Source: a virus. Taken from it: a DNA stretch of 22,831 nucleotides. The DNA lies in IMG/VR virus record IMGVR_UViG_3300047560_000213, positions 1 through 22,831 of that record, one strand, 5' to 3'. Below, piece after piece: positions 8,814 through 18,200 of the stretch (position 1 is its first letter; every line of letters begins with the position of its first letter). Made by a program: the position numbers and the translations under genes. A model generated the notes under the pieces. That model worked only from the letters and a program-made list of their open reading frames with translations, made no database searches and had not been told where the DNA came from.

Positions 8814-11135
8814 TTATTTTATACCGCTTAATTTTTTCCAGTCACGTAATGACTCTGCTACATTGACTTGTGTTGGGTTCAACACTGATTGGTCACGTTT
8901 CATTTTGTGCAAATCACCGCCCATTGTTAACAATGCTTTTAGTTTAGCTAATTCTGTATCTGCCATAGCATCACCACCTACATCATTAGCAAATTCGTTC
9001 ATTTGCTCATGGTCGCACTCACAATCTTCCATTGTATATCCACACTCGTTGCAACTATCATCACCTTCGTGAACTTTTTCCATATCTCCGTCATTATCTA
9101 AGTCTGCTTCTTCTTTACCTTGAGCACGTGCCTTAGCTAGATTACCGGTAAACATGTTACCTTCTTCCATGTCATCTTCTTTAACTGGGTACTCTTTACC
9201 ACCTACGTTAATTTTCTCGCCAGATTGAATACCATCTTGTTTAGCTTTAGCAACAGCTCCGCTGAAAGCATTACCTTCATCTGTCTGTTCTTCTTCATCT
9301 GAATCTTCTTCGGAAGAATCTTGTTCTTCTTCACCTTCTTCATCTGAATCTGCTGGCTCTAATGTACCATTCTGATGTTCTTCTCCGCCTTCTTCATCTT
9401 CATAGTCTTGACCACCCTCGGATCCAGTTTCGATTCCAGACATTTTCTTGATTAGAGCAAGCATGTCATCACCATCATCAACTACATCTGGGCTTGGCTG
9501 AGGTTCTGTACCTGTACCTGTATGTTCTTCCTCACCACCTTGTGCGACACCATATCCAATTTCTGGCTTCTGTTCACCAGCACCAAAACCACCGATACCT
9601 GCGTTACGCAATACGCCCATTAATGATTGTGCATCATTGTCAGTAGCGGTAATGCTTAGGCTATCAGGAGCTCCCTGTTGACCTGTACTTGAAGATACCG
9701 TGATACCTTCTGTTAATAATGAATTTAGCTGTTGTTCCCAGCTTTCTAATTGAATGTCTTTCATATCTTCTGTACTTTCTTTAACTGATTTCTTTCCTAG
9801 ACCGGAAATAAAATTAATTGCTCTATCTGTTGTTGCTTGAATTGGGTCTACTTTCCATGGAGTAGGTTCTGCTCTTCCAGTAGGGGTATCAGCAACTGCT
9901 TTGAATGCAGAAGGCTTGCTGTCCATACCATGTGTTCTTAATGCTAATTTGCTAGGAACTTCTGGTCGTGTATCTGCTTCTTCTAAACTCTCATCGTAGT
10001 TAGTGAAACCAAATTCTTCTAAGGCTGCATCACGCAACTGACCTTTTAATGTACCAGCTAAACGCTTGTAACGATCACCGTGTTGCAATGTCTTGTCAAT
10101 AATACGATTTGCCAGTGCCTTATCACCTATTTCTTGTGCTGGTCTGATGTTGTAACCTTTTGGTCCATTTTCTAAATCATCTAGCAAGCATGTAACTAAA
10201 TCTTTCATCGCGCCTTCAGTTAAGATTGTACCATCTTCAAACTTGAATGATTCTTCTACATGACCTTTGTTGTGTGCTGCCCATGTAGTAGCATAAGCAA
10301 TAGCTTTTTCTTTAGGAGTTAGTTTACCATCCTTAGCATAGCTTGCCTTAATATGTTTTACCATGCGCTCTGCTTTAGCTCCTGGAGGAGCTTTCTCATC
10401 CATTGTAGCTGGTTGATCTAATGCTTCTTCGTGCATTTTAGCTAATGTTTGTGCTAAACGTGCTTGCTTACCTGTCTTACCTTTGTCATGTGCATGTGCT
10501 TTAGCAAATGCTGATGTAGACATATGAGCAGCTTTAGCTTTCTTTGTTAGTGCACCTGGATGCTTGATAGCTTTCTGGATCCACTTCTCGCCACCTTCTT
10601 CAGCCATTTGTTCTTGCTTCATTCCAGCTGGTCCTGCTGTGCCTGGATTCAATGTCATTTGACCTTGACCAATAGCTTGTTTGATTTGTTGTGCTAGTTG
10701 TGGGTTTGTAACTGTCCCCAACATCTTGCTACCTTGCTTGATAACTTGCGTGTTTTGTTGTGCTGGTGCAATAGTTAATTGTTCAGCCTCATCTAGTTGT
10801 GTGGTCTCAACTTCTTCAATATATTCTTTTAGCGAATGCTTTGTGGTCTTAGACTTATCCCACTTAGGTAACTTAACATCCTTGCCGCTACCACCAAATG
10901 CTGACCAGTCATATTTTTTAACTTCACCAGATGCATCAGCACCTTTCTTAGGACGACCACGTCCACGCTTCTCTGCTGGCTTACTTGCGGCTGCGTCTTT
11001 ATTGACTTTGCCAACTTTATGTCCATATTGGTCACGAACATCTTCACTGCCATGACTTGTACCATATGTACCTTTATGCACAACGTCTCCTTCAGAGAGT
11101 GTGTTCATTGATTGTAATAGGCTTCTGAAATCCAT
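8814..11135 (-). CDS. Large acidic virion-associated protein with AT-hook, 773 residues
   Basis: This mosaic protein contains modules I recognise from aquatic T4-like phage structural proteins, but it has no T4 name. In order: an AT-hook-like KRGRGRPKKG (56-65); a basic helical module from GEKWIQKAIKHPGAL to ARLAQTLAKM (182-234); a KAERMVKHIKASYAKDGKLT module (254-289); an acidic Glu/Asp/Ser-rich stretch (about 570-620); two copies of EGN.F(S/T)G..AKA (620-632 and 658-669); and a possible zinc site C695, C698, C705, C707, H709. Five sites fit the T4 prohead-protease pattern (L/I)xE followed by G or A (after residues 15, 116, 307, 386 and 476). The start overlaps the preceding stop (TAATG), with AAGGA upstream. 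A role as an internal head or scaffold-like protein is an inference; a neck or tail component is also possible. Confidence 0.75.
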   Translation of the reverse strand: MDFRSLLQSMNTLSEGDVVHKGTYGTSHGSEDVRDQYGHKVGKVNKDAAASKPAEKRGRGRPKKGADASGEVKKYDWSAFGGSGKDVKLPKWDKSKTTKHSLKEYIEEVETTQLDEAEQLTIAPAQQNTQVIKQGSKMLGTVTNPQLAQQIKQAIGQGQMTLNPGTAGPAGMKQEQMAEEGGEKWIQKAIKHPGALTKKAKAAHMSTSAFAKAHAHDKGKTGKQARLAQTLAKMHEEALDQPATMDEKAPPGAKAERMVKHIKASYAKDGKLTPKEKAIAYATTWAAHNKGHVEESFKFEDGTILTEGAMKDLVTCLLDDLENGPKGYNIRPAQEIGDKALANRIIDKTLQHGDRYKRLAGTLKGQLRDAALEEFGFTNYDESLEEADTRPEVPSKLALRTHGMDSKPSAFKAVADTPTGRAEPTPWKVDPIQATTDRAINFISGLGKKSVKESTEDMKDIQLESWEQQLNSLLTEGITVSSSTGQQGAPDSLSITATDNDAQSLMGVLRNAGIGGFGAGEQKPEIGYGVAQGGEEEHTGTGTEPQPSPDVVDDGDDMLALIKKMSGIETGSEGGQDYEDEEGGEEHQNGTLEPADSDEEGEEEQDSSEEDSDEEEQTDEGNAFSGAVAKAKQDGIQSGEKINVGGKEYPVKEDDMEEGNMFTGNLAKARAQGKEEADLDNDGDMEKVHEGDDSCNECGYTMEDCECDHEQMNEFANDVGGDAMADTELAKLKALLTMGGDLHKMKRDQSVLNPTQVNVAESLRDWKKLSGIK

Positions 11136-11362
11136 TATCGTGATCCTTTTTGTTTCTGATTAATTAATAAATCTTCTATCTTAGTAAGTTGAACACTCAT
11201 TTCGTTCAACTTCTTTTCGCTATTTTCTGCTTTTACAGTTATGACAGCAACTTTTTTATCTAACTCGATTATCTTGCTATCCATAGTCATATAACCTGTG
11301 CCGCCAATACTGCATGCACCGATCAATATCCAACTAAGTTGGGTAGAGGTGAAGTCGACCAT
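11135..11362 (-). CDS. Small membrane protein with coiled coil, 75 residues
   Basis: The N-terminus has one hydrophobic segment (about residues 8-27, SWILIGACSIGGTGYMTM). A charged heptad-like region follows (about 28-70) and suggests a coiled coil. Similar one-pass proteins beginning DFT.TQLSW occur in aquatic T4-like phages, with no assigned function known to me. A holin or spanin-like role can be imagined from the topology but nothing in the sequence establishes it. Its start abuts the stop of the 200-residue gene (TAAATG), and its own stop overlaps the start of the 773-residue gene, so the three are one coupled unit. Confidence 0.75.
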   Translation of the reverse strand: MVDFTSTQLSWILIGACSIGGTGYMTMDSKIIELDKKVAVITVKAENSEKKLNEMSVQLTKIEDLLINQKQKGSR

Positions 11363-11965
11363 TTAGCGTCCAGCTCCTGTCTTTGGCTTCTCCGGTGCTC
11401 TTACGCGGCCATTACCCATTGGGCTAACTGTGTTGATACCTTCTTTACTCTTGTTTGGACTAGTTGGAGTTTGTTTTCCTGCATAAGGAATATCAACACT
11501 TGGTTTCTTAGGTACTACTTTGTCCAAGTATTGATTTGCGTATTCTTTGCTTGCTTCTTTTCCGTTATCTTCTAATTCTGTTGTTAGAAGTAATGGCTCA
11601 TCTTTCTTCTCATTAGCATACTGTTCAGATTCTGCATTGATACTCTCATCATAATCTGTTGTTACTACACGAACTCTACCAATTTGGCATCCACATGCTT
11701 GAGCACATTGTTGAATCATTGGCTCTGTAGCTGGATACTTGAATTCTACTTTGATGATAGTAATAGATTCATTCTGTAATTCAGGGAATCCATATGGATC
11801 TTTTTGTATAGGTGTTGTTTTAGGATCCTCGATCTTAACGGGATCAAATTTAGATAGGTTATGCTTGAACATATCTAAGAATTTAGAGTCGCAATCACCT
11901 GCAATTTTGATTGTATAGCGATAAGTGCGAACACTTTCTACTAAGTAATGACGAAGGGTTTTCAT
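11363..11965 (-). CDS. Conserved phage protein of the head/neck block, 200 residues
   Basis: The protein begins MKTLRHYLVESVRTYRYTIK. It has an N-terminal alpha/beta domain (about 1-110) containing KYPATEPMIQQCAQACGC. The C-terminal half is polar, proline- and lysine-rich and probably disordered. The MKT(L/F)RHYL start and the YPAT motif resemble conserved proteins I recall from aquatic T4-like phages; I know no function. Shine-Dalgarno AGGA lies eight bases before ATG 11965, and a late-type motif overlapping the gp16 stop lies 18 bases upstream. It heads a coupled trio with the 75- and 773-residue genes. Confidence 0.75.
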   Translation of the reverse strand: MKTLRHYLVESVRTYRYTIKIAGDCDSKFLDMFKHNLSKFDPVKIEDPKTTPIQKDPYGFPELQNESITIIKVEFKYPATEPMIQQCAQACGCQIGRVRVVTTDYDESINAESEQYANEKKDEPLLLTTELEDNGKEASKEYANQYLDKVVPKKPSVDIPYAGKQTPTSPNKSKEGINTVSPMGNGRVRAPEKPKTGAGR

Positions 11966-11983
11966 TATTTTATTCCTATTGTA

Positions 11984-11991
11984 GTATTTAT
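11984..11991 (-). promoter_or_regulatory. Late-promoter-like motif ATAAATAC
   Basis: The minus strand reads TTGATAAATAC, where TGA is the gp16 stop. The next ATG (11965) follows after 18 bases. Motif, spacing and overlap with a stop codon match the site at 12498-12505. Confidence 0.6.
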
Positions 11992-12479
11992 CAATTTACT
12001 GGTTTTTTATTTGCCAGAATGGTTTTCAATAACTCATTCCTGTCAACTAAGCTACCCTCACCCAACGGTGTATTTTCAATTTCTTTAACTTGACTAGCTG
12101 ATTTTTGATCCAGTGCAGCCTTCTTTAACTGCAAGTCAATCATTTTTAATTTCTTATTAATTTTAGCTGTTTTTGCTGTAATAGCGTGACCTAACATTGT
12201 CCCAGCACTATTAAATATCTCACTAGCAAAACGACTATCAACTTGCATACCCAAATCCATCAAGTCTTTATAACTATCTTTGGCCATTTGTGCTAGTTCA
12301 TCCATTTCTGTGTCACTAGCTTCTAATCCACGAACTTGTGGTAACGCATTTTCTATCTTTTCTAAATTAGAATATGCTTCTTGTGTAACTATTTCTACTT
12401 GAGCACCTTCTAATATATCCTCATTGAGGTTAGATTCATCAGCAGGTAGGTCAAATAATTCTGATAACTTTTTAGTCAT
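11991..12479 (-). CDS. 16: Terminase small subunit (gp16-like DNA-packaging protein), 162 residues
   Basis: The length matches T4 gp16 (164 residues). The layout also matches: a short acidic N-terminus (LSELFDLPADESNLNED), a central helical hairpin from about 58 to 125 (YKDLMDLGMQVDSRFASEIF, then TAKINKKLKMIDLQLKKAAL) forming the oligomerising coiled coil, and a short C-terminal tail. This subunit would bind phage DNA and regulate the large terminase during packaging. I chose ATG 12479, at the MTKKLSELF start, with GGAAA upstream; longer in-frame starts would run into gp4. The large terminase gp17, adjacent to gp16 in T4, is not in this window. The assignment rests on length, fold pattern and context rather than a unique motif. 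Confidence 0.75.
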   Translation of the reverse strand: MTKKLSELFDLPADESNLNEDILEGAQVEIVTQEAYSNLEKIENALPQVRGLEASDTEMDELAQMAKDSYKDLMDLGMQVDSRFASEIFNSAGTMLGHAITAKTAKINKKLKMIDLQLKKAALDQKSASQVKEIENTPLGEGSLVDRNELLKTILANKKPVN

Positions 12480-12497
12480 GCTATTTCCATAATAGCA

Positions 12498-12505
12498 GTA
12501 TTTAT
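12498..12505 (-). promoter_or_regulatory. Late-promoter-like motif ATAAATAC before gp16
   Basis: The minus strand reads AGTAATAAATAC, where the first TAA is the gp4 stop. ATG 12479 of gp16 follows after 18 bases. Confidence 0.6.
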
Positions 12506-12942
12506 TACTTTTTCCTACCGTTGTAGAAAAGGTCATCTTCAGTAATGACTCTAAAAGTAAATCCATTTTGTTTGCAATAAGCCATAGCACTACCCCACTT
12601 TGCATGGTTGATAGCTACGACGGCTCTATCTTTTGCGCTTGCAACACGACTTTCTATAAGACTTTGTTTCTTGGGCTTTATTTCAACCACTTCTGCTAGT
12701 TGGCGCCCATACTTATTTTGATATACAATGAAAAAGTCTGGGATGTAGTTAGTTTTCTTACCAGTAAGTGGATGTATATATGGGATACTGATTGCTTCGC
12801 TTGCCCATTTTAATACAGCTTTGTTATTATCGCAGAACTGCATAAAGGTAAATTCCCAACCACTGCGAAATTTGGGCTTATGTTTTCCTATATACTTTTC
12901 AGGATTCTTGGGTGTGTAAATACCCTGTGCATAGTTCGCCAT
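12505..12942 (-). CDS. 4: Head completion protein gp4-like (TnsA-like nuclease fold), 145 residues
   Basis: The length is close to T4 gp4 (150 residues). The protein carries the family pattern FRSGWEFTFMQFCDNN (Glu30), then YIPDFF (Asp69) and EVVEIKPKKQ (Glu87 to Lys89). This is the E...PD...ExK arrangement of a restriction-endonuclease-like (TnsA-type) active site, intact here. In T4, gp4 acts with gp2 after packaging to complete the head so the tail can join. Its ATG overlaps the stop of the 120-residue gene (TAATG), indicating coupling. Whether this protein cuts DNA is not shown by sequence alone. Confidence 0.85.
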   Translation of the reverse strand: MANYAQGIYTPKNPEKYIGKHKPKFRSGWEFTFMQFCDNNKAVLKWASEAISIPYIHPLTGKKTNYIPDFFIVYQNKYGRQLAEVVEIKPKKQSLIESRVASAKDRAVVAINHAKWGSAMAYCKQNGFTFRVITEDDLFYNGRKK

Positions 12943-13304
12943 TATTGTAAAATATTTCTTTGTACGTTTTGATTTGGTTGCGGTACAACACTAATACCAT
13001 ACAAGGTAGTTTTACTTTTTATACTATTAATATAGTATGTTAACAATGAATTAGTTTCTAACTTATTTTGACCCTTGATATATTCCAATAAGTCTAAAAC
13101 GTTTTGTCCAGTGACCATTGCAATTCTAAAAAGAATAGTAGTAAAATTGCGTGATATGTTGTTTGATTTATTGATAGAGTAAAAGTAAGAATATACTAAC
13201 TCATATTGATCCGCACTTACAACTAAGTCAAAGTTGTAAAATTGGTCAAATACCTTAACTGTTGCGTCTAATTGTGATCTTGGTTCATCTACTGATCGTG
13301 CCAT
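12942..13304 (-). CDS. Conserved T4-like structural-block protein, 120 residues
   Basis: This mainly helical protein begins MARSVDEPRSQLDATVKVFD. It has a YNFDLVVSADQYELVYSYFY segment (about 23-42) and a C-terminal KSKTTLYGISVVPQPNQNVQ (about 95-114). I recall similar proteins (ADQY..V.S.F, KSKT.LYG) in aquatic T4-like phages next to tail-tube and gp4 genes, but I know no function. It lies between the second tube-like gene and gp4, overlaps the gp4 start, and has GAGGTAG as a probable ribosome-binding site. A tail or neck connector role is a guess from position. Confidence 0.7.
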   Translation of the reverse strand: MARSVDEPRSQLDATVKVFDQFYNFDLVVSADQYELVYSYFYSINKSNNISRNFTTILFRIAMVTGQNVLDLLEYIKGQNKLETNSLLTYYINSIKSKTTLYGISVVPQPNQNVQRNILQ

Positions 13305-13319
13305 ATGCTACCTCGTAGA

Positions 13320-13327
13320 TTATTTAT
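13320..13327 (-). promoter_or_regulatory. Late-promoter-like motif ATAAATAA
   Basis: The minus strand reads GCATAAATAA, 15 bases before ATG 13304 and just after the stop of the 396-residue gene. It is a weaker match than the TAAATAC sites. Confidence 0.45.
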
Positions 13328-13331
13328 GCTT

Positions 13332-14522
13332 TTAAATAGTGCCAGGTTCAAGAGGCTTAGGACTCTTAACAACACCTTTATAAGAACCATTAATAGAATC
13401 TGTGACATTCTGTACTAATGTTTGTGCATTAGATGGGAAGGTGAAAATGTTGTTTCTATTAGGTGTTCCTTGCAATGCTTGCGTCACTGACCCTAGTGCT
13501 TCTGCTTTTGCAATTTGTAATATGTTCTGTGGGTTCTTAAATGTATTAGCTGCTACACCTGCTTTTTGCACAGCACCTACAATATTGCCGTTCTCTAAAT
13601 CATCTAATATGCCGCCGGCCGCCGATACTAATCCACCTTGACCTAGTATTGTAGCATTGCTTCCGGGTCTAGATATAGGACTCAATCTAGTATCATAATG
13701 TGTTTCTTCACCAAATCCTGGAACGAACGCTGCAGGAGTTCTTCCGTCAATAGCACCTTCGAAGTATTTTACAGTTTCATATTCTAAAGACATTCTATTT
13801 TCCATAGTTCCGTTTTCACTGTAACCATATGTGTCGTGAGAGAAACTTTGAATTATAGGATTGATTAATTTGTACAATACAAAATTGTGTTGGTTGAAAC
13901 CATAGATATTGATTGACTTAAAGAATGGAGCCTTACTCACACCTTGACTTGCTGCTTGGTTAGTAGCAGGAGACTTACCGGATTCTCCTACATAACCCCA
14001 ATCATCACTTCCGGCAATACTTGGATCATATATGTTTCTATGATTTAGGTCATATCTTGCGCCATACCCACCGTCACCCAAAGATGATTTTGAGCTTGGT
14101 GAGTTTGAATCTAATTGGGTAGCATCTTTATAATAATATGTATAATACGTATACCACATTCTACGTATCAAATTGCTGTTATCATCATGGAACACAATGT
14201 TAACAGGGTCATAATTAATTTTAGTTTGTACAACACGTTTTCTGTTGTACTGATTCATTGTCTGTGTATTAAAAGTAAACTTAGGTAATTCGACAGATTT
14301 TACTGCTAACCCAAAATTTTGATCTTGTGGCCAATTTTGAGTAGCACCTATGTATTGCTTGTTTACATCAAAGTAAACATGAAATAAGAATTTAAACTTA
14401 GGTGCATAACCGTACGCATTGGTTCTAAAGGTTTTACTTGCGTGAGTAAAATCACGCAAGTATTCATTGCCGAAAAAACCTTTAGCGGCGTCAGTTAATA
14501 AATTCTGTACGAATCCGGCCAT
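13332..14522 (-). CDS. Second tail-tube-like virion protein, 396 residues
   Basis: The N-terminus carries a pattern widespread in aquatic T4-like phages: NLLTDAAKGFFGNEYLRDFT, HASKTFR (27-33), PKFKFLFHVYFDV, and later LPKFTFNTQTMNQYNRKRVV (about 75-94) with ITYDP/HDD-like beta strands. This beta-rich core resembles the gp19 tail-tube family, and the gene directly follows gp19 with a TAATG overlap. At 396 residues it is far longer than a plain tube subunit. The extra part includes a glycine/serine-rich stretch and a C-terminal helical segment. It could be a tube-initiating, baseplate-proximal or terminal tube-like protein; I cannot decide between these. The gp19-like fold is an inference from pattern and context. 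Confidence 0.75.
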   Translation of the reverse strand: MAGFVQNLLTDAAKGFFGNEYLRDFTHASKTFRTNAYGYAPKFKFLFHVYFDVNKQYIGATQNWPQDQNFGLAVKSVELPKFTFNTQTMNQYNRKRVVQTKINYDPVNIVFHDDNSNLIRRMWYTYYTYYYKDATQLDSNSPSSKSSLGDGGYGARYDLNHRNIYDPSIAGSDDWGYVGESGKSPATNQAASQGVSKAPFFKSINIYGFNQHNFVLYKLINPIIQSFSHDTYGYSENGTMENRMSLEYETVKYFEGAIDGRTPAAFVPGFGEETHYDTRLSPISRPGSNATILGQGGLVSAAGGILDDLENGNIVGAVQKAGVAANTFKNPQNILQIAKAEALGSVTQALQGTPNRNNIFTFPSNAQTLVQNVTDSINGSYKGVVKSPKPLEPGTI

Positions 14523-15151
14523 TAGCTACCGATACCAGTTACTGCTGTACCACCGAATGCACGACCAACGTTAGTACCAACGCCAGATGTTAATGGTGAT
14601 TGAATTGCGTTATCAAATCTTACAGAAAGTTGAATAGTTACTGGATCACTTGTTTTGTAGTCCATGTTGTTATAGTTTGCTGTCTTAATAAAGCAGCCAT
14701 ATAATTCCCATGTCTCTAATACTGTAGGTGCTAGAACACCGTTACCACCGTCAAGAACTTCATAGTTAATTTGGAACTTATAATCTTGTGCGGTTGCAGC
14801 ACTAGCTTGCTCAACAAAGTCCATTTGCTTCTGAATTTGTTGTCCAACCAACTTGCTGACGTTACCTTGAGCATCGTCACGTAGATTGATTGTTGTTTCT
14901 TGCCATGCATGCTTACCAGCTAGATAGATACGTGAGTTGTAAACATCTAATTGTACTTCATCAAACTGTACTTGAGGTCTTGAAATATCCATGACTTGTT
15001 TTGTTAGTTCCTGTGTGGAACCACCTACACCAAAGTTCAGAAACAAAGCTCTAAAACGATACTGTAGTTTAGGCATCAACAGACCTTGGCTATTGGATGA
15101 ATTATCCGCTGCTACGGTCATATTGAACAATGATTGTGAGGCTGTTGCCAT
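14522..15151 (-). CDS. 19: Tail tube protein gp19, 209 residues
   Basis: This is the major tail-tube subunit, which stacks inside the contractile sheath. It matches the family pattern: an N-terminal MPKLQYRFRALFLNFGVGG, a VMDISRPQVQFDEVQLDVYN segment (about 53-72), IYLAGKHAWQETTINLRDD (75-93), and late strands LETWELYGCFIKTANYNNMD and VTIQLSVRFDNA. T4 gp19 is 163 residues, so this copy has modest extensions at both ends. It directly follows gp18, as in T4, but after a stem-loop and its own late-type motif. The Shine-Dalgarno GGAG lies nine bases before ATG 15151. A separate strong message for this abundant protein is expected. Confidence 0.9.
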   Translation of the reverse strand: MATASQSLFNMTVAADNSSNSQGLLMPKLQYRFRALFLNFGVGGSTQELTKQVMDISRPQVQFDEVQLDVYNSRIYLAGKHAWQETTINLRDDAQGNVSKLVGQQIQKQMDFVEQASAATAQDYKFQINYEVLDGGNGVLAPTVLETWELYGCFIKTANYNNMDYKTSDPVTIQLSVRFDNAIQSPLTSGVGTNVGRAFGGTAVTGIGS

Positions 15152-15171
15152 TTTTTATTTCTCCTATGTCT

Positions 15172-15179
15172 TTATTTAT
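15172..15179 (-). promoter_or_regulatory. Late-promoter-like motif ATAAATAA before gp19
   Basis: The minus strand reads GATAAATAA, 20 bases before the gp19 ATG and just past the stem-loop that follows gp18. Confidence 0.55.
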
Positions 15180-15186
15180 CTTTAAA

Positions 15187-15210
15187 TGACCCCCTTATTC
15201 AGGGGGTTCA
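15187..15210 (-). terminator. Stem-loop after gp18, terminator-like or processing site
   Basis: The arms TGACCCCCT (15187-15195) and AGGGGGTTCA (15201-15210) pair with a five-base loop and one bulged base. The hairpin starts five bases after the gp18 stop. On the minus strand the following sequence is TTTAAAG rather than a full T-run, so termination may be partial. It may instead protect or define the 3' end of the sheath message. Confidence 0.6.
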
Positions 15211-15214
15211 TTTA

Positions 15215-18200
15215 TTACTTAAGGCTTGCTATTTCTCCGGTGTTCAATACACGAACTGGGATATAGATAAATTCAGCAGCCTTGACTGGTTCGATAGCAA
15301 CATCAATCCAGAGTTCATTTCTATCAATACGGGCTGGTGTGTTGTTAGAATCATCACAAACCACTAGATAGTCATATAAACCACGTTTAGCAACTAAGTC
15401 AATAAACAATGATTGTACAACACCTTGAATCTGGCTACGTGTTAACGCATCGTTTGGTTCGAATACGAATGGACGAGCCAAAATCTGTAACTGATAACGA
15501 ATATAAGCTACTAGTCGTGCTACGTTGATACGATCCAATGCACTTTGAGTATCCTTAACGTTCTTGTTACCATAATTCAATAGACCAATACCAGTGAAGT
15601 ATGCCAATGGGTTAATCTGATTAGTATACAATACATCACGAATTGCCATACGGTTCTTAATTACCACAAACTCACCTGTAGCAGCATCTAAGTATCCAAT
15701 GTTTGTAGCATTGTCAATAGTACCACGGCGTGTGCCTGCTGGTGCTAACCAAGGATAAGCAATTGTGTCATTACGTAAGAATGTACGCAACATCATATGA
15801 CTTGCAGGAACAACAACTGCTGCACCTGTTAAGTCTGTTGTTATACCACTTGGGTAGAAAAGACCCATATACTCATTACGTGTTACTAGACCATCTTCAC
15901 CTGTGCTTATTGCACCTGCTTGGTTTGTAGCCCAGTTGATTAAGTCTGTAGCTTGATCTGGTAAACGTAATGGTGTATCACCGATAATATAAGCTGTATT
16001 GTTACGATTATTATTCAATGTAACCATATCAGGTTGTAGTTCAGGATAGTTAGGGCAAGAAATTAAGTTAAAGAATGTATCTTCTTCTAAAATGCTTTGG
16101 TTAGTACCAATAGCCGCCTTCAATGCTTGAACAACCATATTACGTTGTGCCTTACGACCCATGTAAGCAGCTCCATTTGATTGTAGGCCACTAGCACTTA
16201 CCCATGTATATGAGTTAGTTGGTAGATCCATATCTGGATACTTAGCAGCAGTAAAATAATTTGTTGTAAATTGTTTTACATTATATCCACTGCGTCTTGT
16301 GTTGAATAACAACATACCTTGTGGGAACAATGTTGGATCAGGAGCATCTAAATCTATATAATTAGTGGTCAACAACGTTGAGATAGGTACGATTGGATCG
16401 TTAACTGGATTCACAGTTCCATTGTTTGCCCAACGTGCGTCAGCAAATAGAATACCATTCTGACTTGTTTGGTCTGTATTGTCAATTGCTACCCATTGAT
16501 CTAATGAGTCAACCATTTGCCAACGTGATAATTTAGGATAGTTCTCTAAATCAGATGTATCTAACCATAAATCACCATATTGTAATGGATCACCGCTAGA
16601 TTGTTCTGTTGGTGCTGTTGTGCTAACAATAGGACCATTTGGATCTGTTGTGTTTGATCCGTCGATTGGGTGACCGTTTTGGTCATAATTGACATTACCA
16701 TAACCATACCATTCGCCGTCCTTGTTAATCATAATATCAACTTGACTTGCTGTGCTATAGAACCACTTGGTTCCATTTAATGGATTTGTTACTGGTGCAC
16801 CTTCGTTTGCGATATATTCTAGCTTAGACCAGTTACCTAACCATACAAAATAATTTTGTTTTGGTGTTCCAGAAACATACGTAAAGCTAGCTACTGGTGA
16901 GGGTACCAATGATTCATCATTCATTACTCGTATTGTAACGTCATTAGTATTATCAACTCCGCCTATGTCAGCTCCGGAGAATGTAATTGTATCTCCCAAT
17001 ATGTACCCTGAGCCACCATTAATAACTTCAATTTCATAGTAGGTTCCGAAGTTAGTAATACTGTATGTGCCACCTGAACCCGCTAATGAATTTACTGATT
17101 TTGGTGAAACCGCAGAATTTTTGTAAACTGCAAGACTACCATAACTTACATTGGCGCCCCCTTGGCTGAATCCAAGTTCTGAGAGTAATCCATTACTTTG
17201 ACCTGTAGTGTCTATGTCACTCAATAGAATAATTCCACCATTATTATGTGTAATTTGTACTGCGTTATTGACAGAGACAGAAGCTGTTGTATCGGCGATG
17301 TTAGCTGATAACCATGCACTAACAAACGCGGTTGCTGTTGTGCCAGTTGTAGTAAGAACATATGTACTTACTGATCCATCAGAGTTGCTAACTACGATTG
17401 TTAAATCCAATCCTGATGTAATACTAGGACTTGTTACTGTACCAGTTGTTGTTACTGAACCGGTGCTAGTTTTTTCCCATAATGTCAAGAATTCGTATGG
17501 AATTGGATCAAACTGAGTAGCGTATGTTCCTTGTTGATAAGTTGCGATAACTGTTCCTGCAGGAATAGATTTTCCTCCATCACTGCTTAAATCACCGATA
17601 GCGGCAGCAACTGAAGTATACTTACCTACTACTAAACTTTTCCAAGTATCAGTTGAGGTAATATAACGTGATACGTTCAAGTCCATACCACTTCCAGCAA
17701 TGCTAGTCTTTATCCATACACTACCTGTTGGGTGAGGATATGATTGACCAGCTGTCCATAGTGGCATATTAGCAGAAGTACCGTATGAGGTATCTGGGCA
17801 ATAGAATGTACTAGGAGAAGTTGTTGCCAATCCTAAATCTTGCAATGGTGTACCTGAAACGTTAGATAAGGTAATGTTCTTGTTTAAGCCTGGCTCTCCG
17901 TATGAAATAGCCAATCTACCATCAATTGTTCTAGCAAATAGATATGAGACTCCCAATGCATTGATTTTATTTGCAAGAGTCTCAGTAGTATCGCCAGTTA
18001 CAATAGGAACTGTTAGATAAAATGAGCTACCGACCGTGATACTGAAATAATCACCATCGTTTAAAGTAGGATTACCGTTTGATCCAATTACGAATGGTAC
18101 AGCTTTTTTCCAATCAGAAGAACCTAATACTACCCATTCATTGTTGAAGTTTTTATAGAAGTATGTTGCTCTAGCGAAATCACCCACTAAATTTTCTGTA

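Noticed and set aside
10829-11083. Minus-strand 84-codon frame inside the 773-residue gene
   Set aside because: It is an alternative-frame shadow without start signals; the 773-residue frame has clear conserved modules there.
12480-12605. N-terminal extension of the gp16 frame into gp4
   Set aside because: The extension is antisense-free but out of frame with gp4, composition is poor, and ATG 12479 has a plausible RBS and a late motif at the standard distance.
12915-12921. TAAATAC on the plus strand inside gp4
   Set aside because: It is coding sequence for the N-terminal IYTP region of gp4 and no gene follows on that strand.
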